Shown here piece by piece: positions 51,800-52,039 of a DNA stretch of 52,039 bases. The translations under genes and the position numbers were made by a program. Below the pieces are notes generated by a model. The model was not told the origin of the DNA and did no database searches. It saw only the letters and a program-made list of their open reading frames with translations. Source of the stretch: JBAXAB01 sp037142735 (GTDB lineage Bacteria > Patescibacteriota > Minisyncoccia > Phycocordibacterales > CAIZLB01); assembly GCA_037142735.1 (NCBI GenBank), contig JBAXAB010000004.1, forward strand, positions 1 through 52,039, written 5' to 3'. Position 1 is the stretch's first letter; every line of letters starts with the position of its first letter.

Positions 51800-51839
51800 A
51801 TAGATGAATAATAACTCAGATTTTTATTTAAAACAAAAA

Positions 51840-51901
51840 AACACACTATTTGTGCCTAGAAGGAGTTCAGCAGAAAACCCTCGAGCCACAAATAGTGTGT
51901 T
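51840..51901 (-). other. Long perfect stem with 32-base loop, terminator-like on minus strand
   Basis: Perfect 15-bp arms (51840-51854 and 51887-51901) enclose a 32-base loop that can form a weaker inner stem (51856-51863 with 51878-51885). On the minus strand the stem is followed by TTTTTTT and more T, so it could end a transcript that starts right of it, or be a small RNA that ends there. It lies upstream of the surface-protein gene at 51799. Confidence 0.65.
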
Positions 51902-52039
51902 CTTTATCTTTAAAACCTCAATAATGTATAGAATATGCAAACCTTGTAAAATATCTTGTAAAGTTAAAGTGAAACAATTTTTCCATTCGACCAACTATTT
52001 TGTTCTAGTTGGGGCTGGGCTTTGCCAACTGTCAGAATC
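51902..52039. other. Right-edge non-coding DNA with two competing hairpins
   Basis: No ORF is supportable. CCAACTA (51991-51997) can pair with TAGTTGG (52006-52012), and the same AGTTGG can pair instead with CCAACT (52025-52030), so two mutually exclusive hairpins are possible. The context continues beyond the window. Confidence 0.4.

Overview
The window looks like a chromosomal piece of an ultra-small Patescibacteria/CPR bacterium, most likely of the Parcubacteria group. This is inferred from gene content and style, not from a marker tree. The signs are an A+T-rich genome with short spacers, a minimal sugar metabolism (two-gene transketolase, PfkB-type kinase, RpiB, class II aldolase, GAPDH, pyruvate kinase), type IV pilin-like proteins, an unaccompanied MazF-like protein, a TraG/VirD4-like ATPase, a large glycan locus, and almost no amino-acid or cofactor biosynthesis. 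Genes end in TAA, TAG and, at least twice, TGA (43397 and 50105), so the standard code applies.

Layout. Positions 1-300 hold an inverted repeat and a probable small RNA gene. Positions 297-4656 (minus) carry translation genes (prfA, rpmE, rplY), a secreted coiled-coil/transglycosylase protein and an aldolase. Positions 4692-5559 hold an unrecognised G+C-richer gene with a strong promoter and a structured leader. Positions 5597-11853 carry a PfkB kinase (plus), a pilin pair, then split transketolase, rpe, rpiB and gap (minus): the non-oxidative pentose phosphate branch joined to lower glycolysis. Positions 11924-16404 carry gatB, obgE, a MYG1-family protein and an AI-2E-type permease. Positions 16459-25199 carry a secreted protein, an acyltransferase, a glycosyltransferase, a P-type ATPase, a sugar-nucleotide epimerase, secA and a 29-residue lysine-rich gene.

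Positions 25465-43408 are a surface-glycan island of 18 genes: O-antigen-ligase-like protein, methyltransferase, GtrA, two related nucleotidyltransferases with a GDPD-like protein, a Wzx-type flippase, and many glycosyltransferases including GT10- and GT11-type fucosyltransferases. It contains polymerase/ligase, flippase and transferase functions for a cell-surface polymer. No GDP-fucose synthesis genes are in the window. Positions 43397-49258 (minus) carry the TraG-like ATPase, rsmI, radC, a 6-phosphogluconolactonase-like gene and pyk. The right end has tRNA-Ile(GAT), two apparent tandem small RNA genes with consensus promoters, a MazF-like gene, and a two-gene membrane/surface unit.

Regulation. 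The most consistent signal is that many genes have a -10 box (TATAAT, TATAGT, TATACT, TATATT, TAATAT or TACAAT) ending 6-9 bases before the start codon with no Shine-Dalgarno, so leaderless mRNAs look common. Strong SD sites are rare; the pilin gene at 7263 is the clear exception. Terminators are often near-symmetric A-tract/hairpin/T-tract structures that could work in both directions. I saw no CRISPR array, rRNA, insertion sequence or prophage.
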